This document shows, piece after piece, positions 5,147-7,112 of a stretch of DNA of 7,112 nucleotides (the first letter of the stretch is position 1; every line of letters starts with the position of its first letter). The DNA is from a bacterium (GTDB lineage: Bacteria; Verrucomicrobiota; Kiritimatiellia; UBA8416; CAMZLY01). The DNA lies in the NCBI GenBank assembly GCA_030632465.1, contig DAOVUR010000094.1:1-7112 (forward strand), written 5' to 3'. The position numbers and the translations under genes are program-made. The notes under the pieces were generated by a model. The model was not told the DNA's origin and did no database searches. It saw only the letters and a list, made by a program, of their open reading frames with translations.

Positions 5147-7112
5147 ATGATAAACGAACAAAAAATATCTGATGTATCTGATGCACTGTTAGCTGTTTTA
5201 AATGGCTGGCTGCATAATGATATGCGTGAAGTCAATCTTGATCTTGACGCTACGGATCTATTTATAGATTTAGTAGAGCGTAATCGTTTTGATGCTTTGA
5301 TGTGGGTGGCTTTACCAGAAGGGAAATTGCGTGACAGTTTAGGTGATCATTTGCAGTTATGGCGTAGCTCGTATGAACAGTGCTTAGTTCGTAATATGCG
5401 TCAGTTACATGCCGCATTAAAAGTGTATGCACAACTTGAGGCTGCTGGTATCCCATCTGTTTGTTTGCGCGGGCCATTTTCAGGAGCTTCGCTCTACGAC
5501 GATATCGCGCTACGTTATTTTACAGATATTGACTTACTGATTCCTGCTGATAAAAGAGATCTAGCTTGGGATATTTTGATCGAAGCAGGGTTTAAGTTTA
5601 GCCATTCCTTTATGACACCTTCAGCTTGTGTACATCATCATTTAGAGTGGCCTTTTCGGAATGATGCATCTGGGGTTTCTGTTGATTTACATTGGGCGGT
5701 TGATCATCCGTATAAACTATACAAAATAGATTATGATGAACTGTTCCGTGAATCTTATATATATTCATGTCGTGACGGAGAATGGAGACGTCCATCTATT
5801 AACCATGAAATTATATTGGCTTCTATTCATCTAGAAAAAGAGTGTCGACATAAAGGTTGTAAGTATAGCGCTGAGGTTGTTAGGAATGATAGTGCGGCGG
5901 GTTTATTAAGGCATGGCTTGGACTTGGAAATCTTGATCCGGTCCGAGCAGTCTGTAGATTGGGATGCGGTATTATCTGTTGCGGCAGAGTGGCATGTGCA
6001 GAGTGCGGTTCGTAGTGCAATAGATATGGCACACACTGTTTTTTCAGTAGAGATTCCGCAGTCAGTATTATTGACTCTAGAGAAAGAGTGCGGTGATGTT
6101 CGAGCGGTGCAGAGCAGTAGATCACATTCTAAGCTAGATAGAGTGCTGGATAAGTATGGCTTCCGAGGAGAATGTTTGTCGGATGCGTGTGGATACTTGA
6201 TCCCGCCAGTAAGCTATTTTTCGGATCAGAAAGGTATGAAGTTATTGCGCAGTCGTATTGCGCATACAGTTCGTGCGGTAGGTAAGTTGAGTGCTGGTTG
6301 TGCGGAAATGTTGTGGCTTAGAGCACGGCAGCTCTGGGTACGGGTAATGACAAAAAGAACTATTGCTTCTGTCGCTATTATGATGCTAGTTGCTTGCCCG
6401 TTATGGGCGCATGATTTTGGAGATGATGTTGGTGATGGTTCCTCGGATGCAGAGACTTTGATTGTTAATGGTGCAGGCGTTGAGCGTGTTATAGAAATTG
6501 ATCAGGATGAAGATTGGTTTGTTTTTGAGGTTAAGCCATATATTGATTATGTTGTCGCGGTGAGTAATGTGACGCTTTTTGACGCAACAGCAAATCGTTA
6601 TTCAGGTAACAGTATCACTATTGCGGATGCAACAAACACATTACCATACTCTGTAGATGTAGAGATGGACTGGGCTGGTCCGCAACTGTTAGCGCGTGCT
6701 TATGTTCGTATTAGCGGAATGTTTGAGTTCACTACTGGTACATACAATATTGCGGTTTCTGGTAGTATGCTTGATGCCGATCTGGACGGATTGCCTGATG
6801 CATGGGAGCAGGAAAAATTTTCTAATCTGCTTTGGAACGCTACAGATGACCCAGACGGTGATAATATAAATAATAATAATGAATGGCTATTGAACACAGG
6901 GCCGATGGATAGTAATTCATGTTTCAGGGTTAATGATATATTAGCTACTAACGATAATTTGCAGGTTACTTGGCAGTCTTCTACTGGTGGTTGGTACAGT
7001 ATTCAGTATAGCAGTAATTTATTAGACGCATCAGGCTGGCATCTATTAGAAACAAATATAGATTCAGCTGAAGGAGTTCGATATTATACTAACTCTTTGG
7101 ATGGGTTGAATG
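5147..7112 (+). CDS. Nucleotidyltransferase (NTP_transf_5-like) in one open frame with an exported PPC/TSP3-like protein (3' truncated)
   Basis: An ATG 10 nt after the peptidase stop opens a frame with no stop through the window end (655 codons; I translated it codon by codon). Residues 1 to about 400 resemble the uncharacterised nucleotidyltransferase family PF14907: GIPSVCLRGPFSGASLYDD, then R-Y-F-T-D127-I-D129-L-L (the metal-binding Asp pair), then V-D180-L-H-W as the likely third acidic residue. The usual Lys of the LKG motif is Arg108. The segment to ~400 is helical and basic, as in the family's C-terminus. The reaction is presumably nucleotidyl transfer to an unknown substrate in the cytoplasm. 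Residue 401 (ATG 6347) begins a signal-peptide-like helix followed by exported-type domains (see 6347-7112). If translated as one chain it would be a single-pass membrane protein with the enzyme inside and the beta domains outside. More likely, in my view, these are two genes whose separating stop has been lost or is missing from the read. The Shine-Dalgarno site is weak (AGG at 5135-5137, in the preceding stop). NTase family call 0.8; fusion being real about 0.35. Confidence 0.8.
   Translation, partial: MINEQKISDVSDALLAVLNGWLHNDMREVNLDLDATDLFIDLVERNRFDALMWVALPEGKLRDSLGDHLQLWRSSYEQCLVRNMRQLHAALKVYAQLEAAGIPSVCLRGPFSGASLYDDIALRYFTDIDLLIPADKRDLAWDILIEAGFKFSHSFMTPSACVHHHLEWPFRNDASGVSVDLHWAVDHPYKLYKIDYDELFRESYIYSCRDGEWRRPSINHEIILASIHLEKECRHKGCKYSAEVVRNDSAAGLLRHGLDLEILIRSEQSVDWDAVLSVAAEWHVQSAVRSAIDMAHTVFSVEIPQSVLLTLEKECGDVRAVQSSRSHSKLDRVLDKYGFRGECLSDACGYLIPPVSYFSDQKGMKLLRSRIAHTVRAVGKLSAGCAEMLWLRARQLWVRVMTKRTIASVAIMMLVACPLWAHDFGDDVGDGSSDAETLIVNGAGVERVIEIDQDEDWFVFEVKPYIDYVVAVSNVTLFDATANRYSGNSITIADATNTLPYSVDVEMDWAGPQLLARAYVRISGMFEFTTGTYNIAVSGSMLDADLDGLPDAWEQEKFSNLLWNATDDPDGDNINNNNEWLLNTGPMDSNSCFRVNDILATNDNLQVTWQSSTGGWYSIQYSSNLLDASGWHLLETNIDSAEGVRYYTNSLDGLN
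6347..7112 (+). other. Exported module with its own signal peptide: PPC-like domain, TSP3-like motifs, C-terminal beta module (probable separate gene start)
   Basis: Same frame as the nucleotidyltransferase, codons 401-655. ATG 6347 starts Met-Thr-Lys-Arg followed by a hydrophobic run (IASVAIMMLVAC), with either signal peptidase I cleavage after Leu-Trp-Ala or a lipobox L-V-A-C17. Next comes a PPC-like domain: DDVGD, A-E-T-L-I-V-N-G, IEIDQDEDWFVFEV and, near its end, TYNIAVSGS. Then follow two acidic calcium-type motifs, DADLDGLPDAWE (543-554) and DPDGDNINNNNEWL (568-581), and a module with QVTWQSSTGGWYSIQYSS, all in the order common in PVC-group secreted proteins. No clear Shine-Dalgarno precedes 6347, which fits translational coupling to the upstream reading frame. 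The protein continues past the window; its enzymatic or binding domain, if any, is not visible. Confidence 0.65.
6869..6880 (+). repeat. (AAT)4 microrepeat coding Asn-Asn-Asn-Asn
   Basis: Four perfect AAT codons follow DPDGD-N-I in the second calcium-type motif. The family usually has Gly-Leu-Ser-Asn-Leu-Glu-Glu-Tyr at this place, so the Asn run probably reflects local triplet slippage or AT drift. Confidence 0.7.

Noticed and set aside
2808..5478. A shared 12-mer GCGCGGGCCATT at 2808-2819 and 5467-5478
   Set aside because: A 12-base match is expected about once by chance in a window of this size. The two copies lie in different reading contexts (Arg-rich tail and LRGPF motif), with no extension on either side.
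5262..6897. Several minus-strand open frames of 60-80 codons between 5262 and 6897
   Set aside because: They are antisense to a long + frame with recognisable nucleotidyltransferase and exported-domain motifs, overlap each other, and encode no recognisable domain.
1..7112. tRNA/rRNA genes, CRISPR arrays, insertion sequences, phage or attachment sites
   Set aside because: No direct-repeat/spacer pattern, terminal inverted repeats, transposase motifs or tRNA-like cloverleaf were seen by eye, and almost all of the window is occupied by coding sequence.

Overview
The window looks like bacterial DNA, moderately AT-rich by eye, with every gene on the + strand and almost no intergenic space. Proteins built from DUF11-like repeats, an SdrD_B-like domain, C25 (gingipain-family) peptidase modules and a DxDxDGLPDxWE / DPDGD motif pair followed by a W-S-S-x-x-x-x-W-Y-S-I-Q-Y type C-terminal module are typical of the PVC group (Kiritimatiellota, Verrucomicrobiota, Lentisphaerota) and related environmental genomes. 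That assignment is an inference from domain style, not from a marker gene.

Layout. Positions 1-2142 hold the 3' part of a large exported repeat protein whose start lies before the window. A strong hairpin with a short T run follows at 2163-2197, with a possible promoter just before it. Positions 2218-2865 encode a small secreted protein that looks like a free-standing C25 propeptide. Positions 2896-5136 encode a secreted C25 cysteine peptidase with its His616/Cys649 dyad intact. From 5147 a single open frame runs off the 3' edge. Its first ~400 codons are a cytoplasmic-type nucleotidyltransferase (NTP_transf_5-like). Without any stop codon it then enters a signal peptide and an exported PPC-like / thrombospondin-type-3-like protein.

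How the genes may work together (inference). The propeptide, peptidase and nucleotidyltransferase genes are separated by only 30 and 10 nt and are probably one operon, possibly with the upstream repeat protein. The repeat protein's C-terminal part contains a module that also occurs in the N-terminal region of the peptidase. This suggests a surface or secreted assembly in which a protease, its trans-encoded propeptide and a partner or substrate are made together. The role of the nucleotidyltransferase is unknown.

The points most worth following up are the split propeptide/peptidase arrangement, the shared module, and the nucleotidyltransferase to exported-protein junction. At that junction, removal of one G from the GGG at 6342-6344 would create a classic TAATG stop/start overlap. 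No RNA genes, insertion sequences, CRISPR arrays or phage genes were seen, and no gap between genes exceeds 75 nt.
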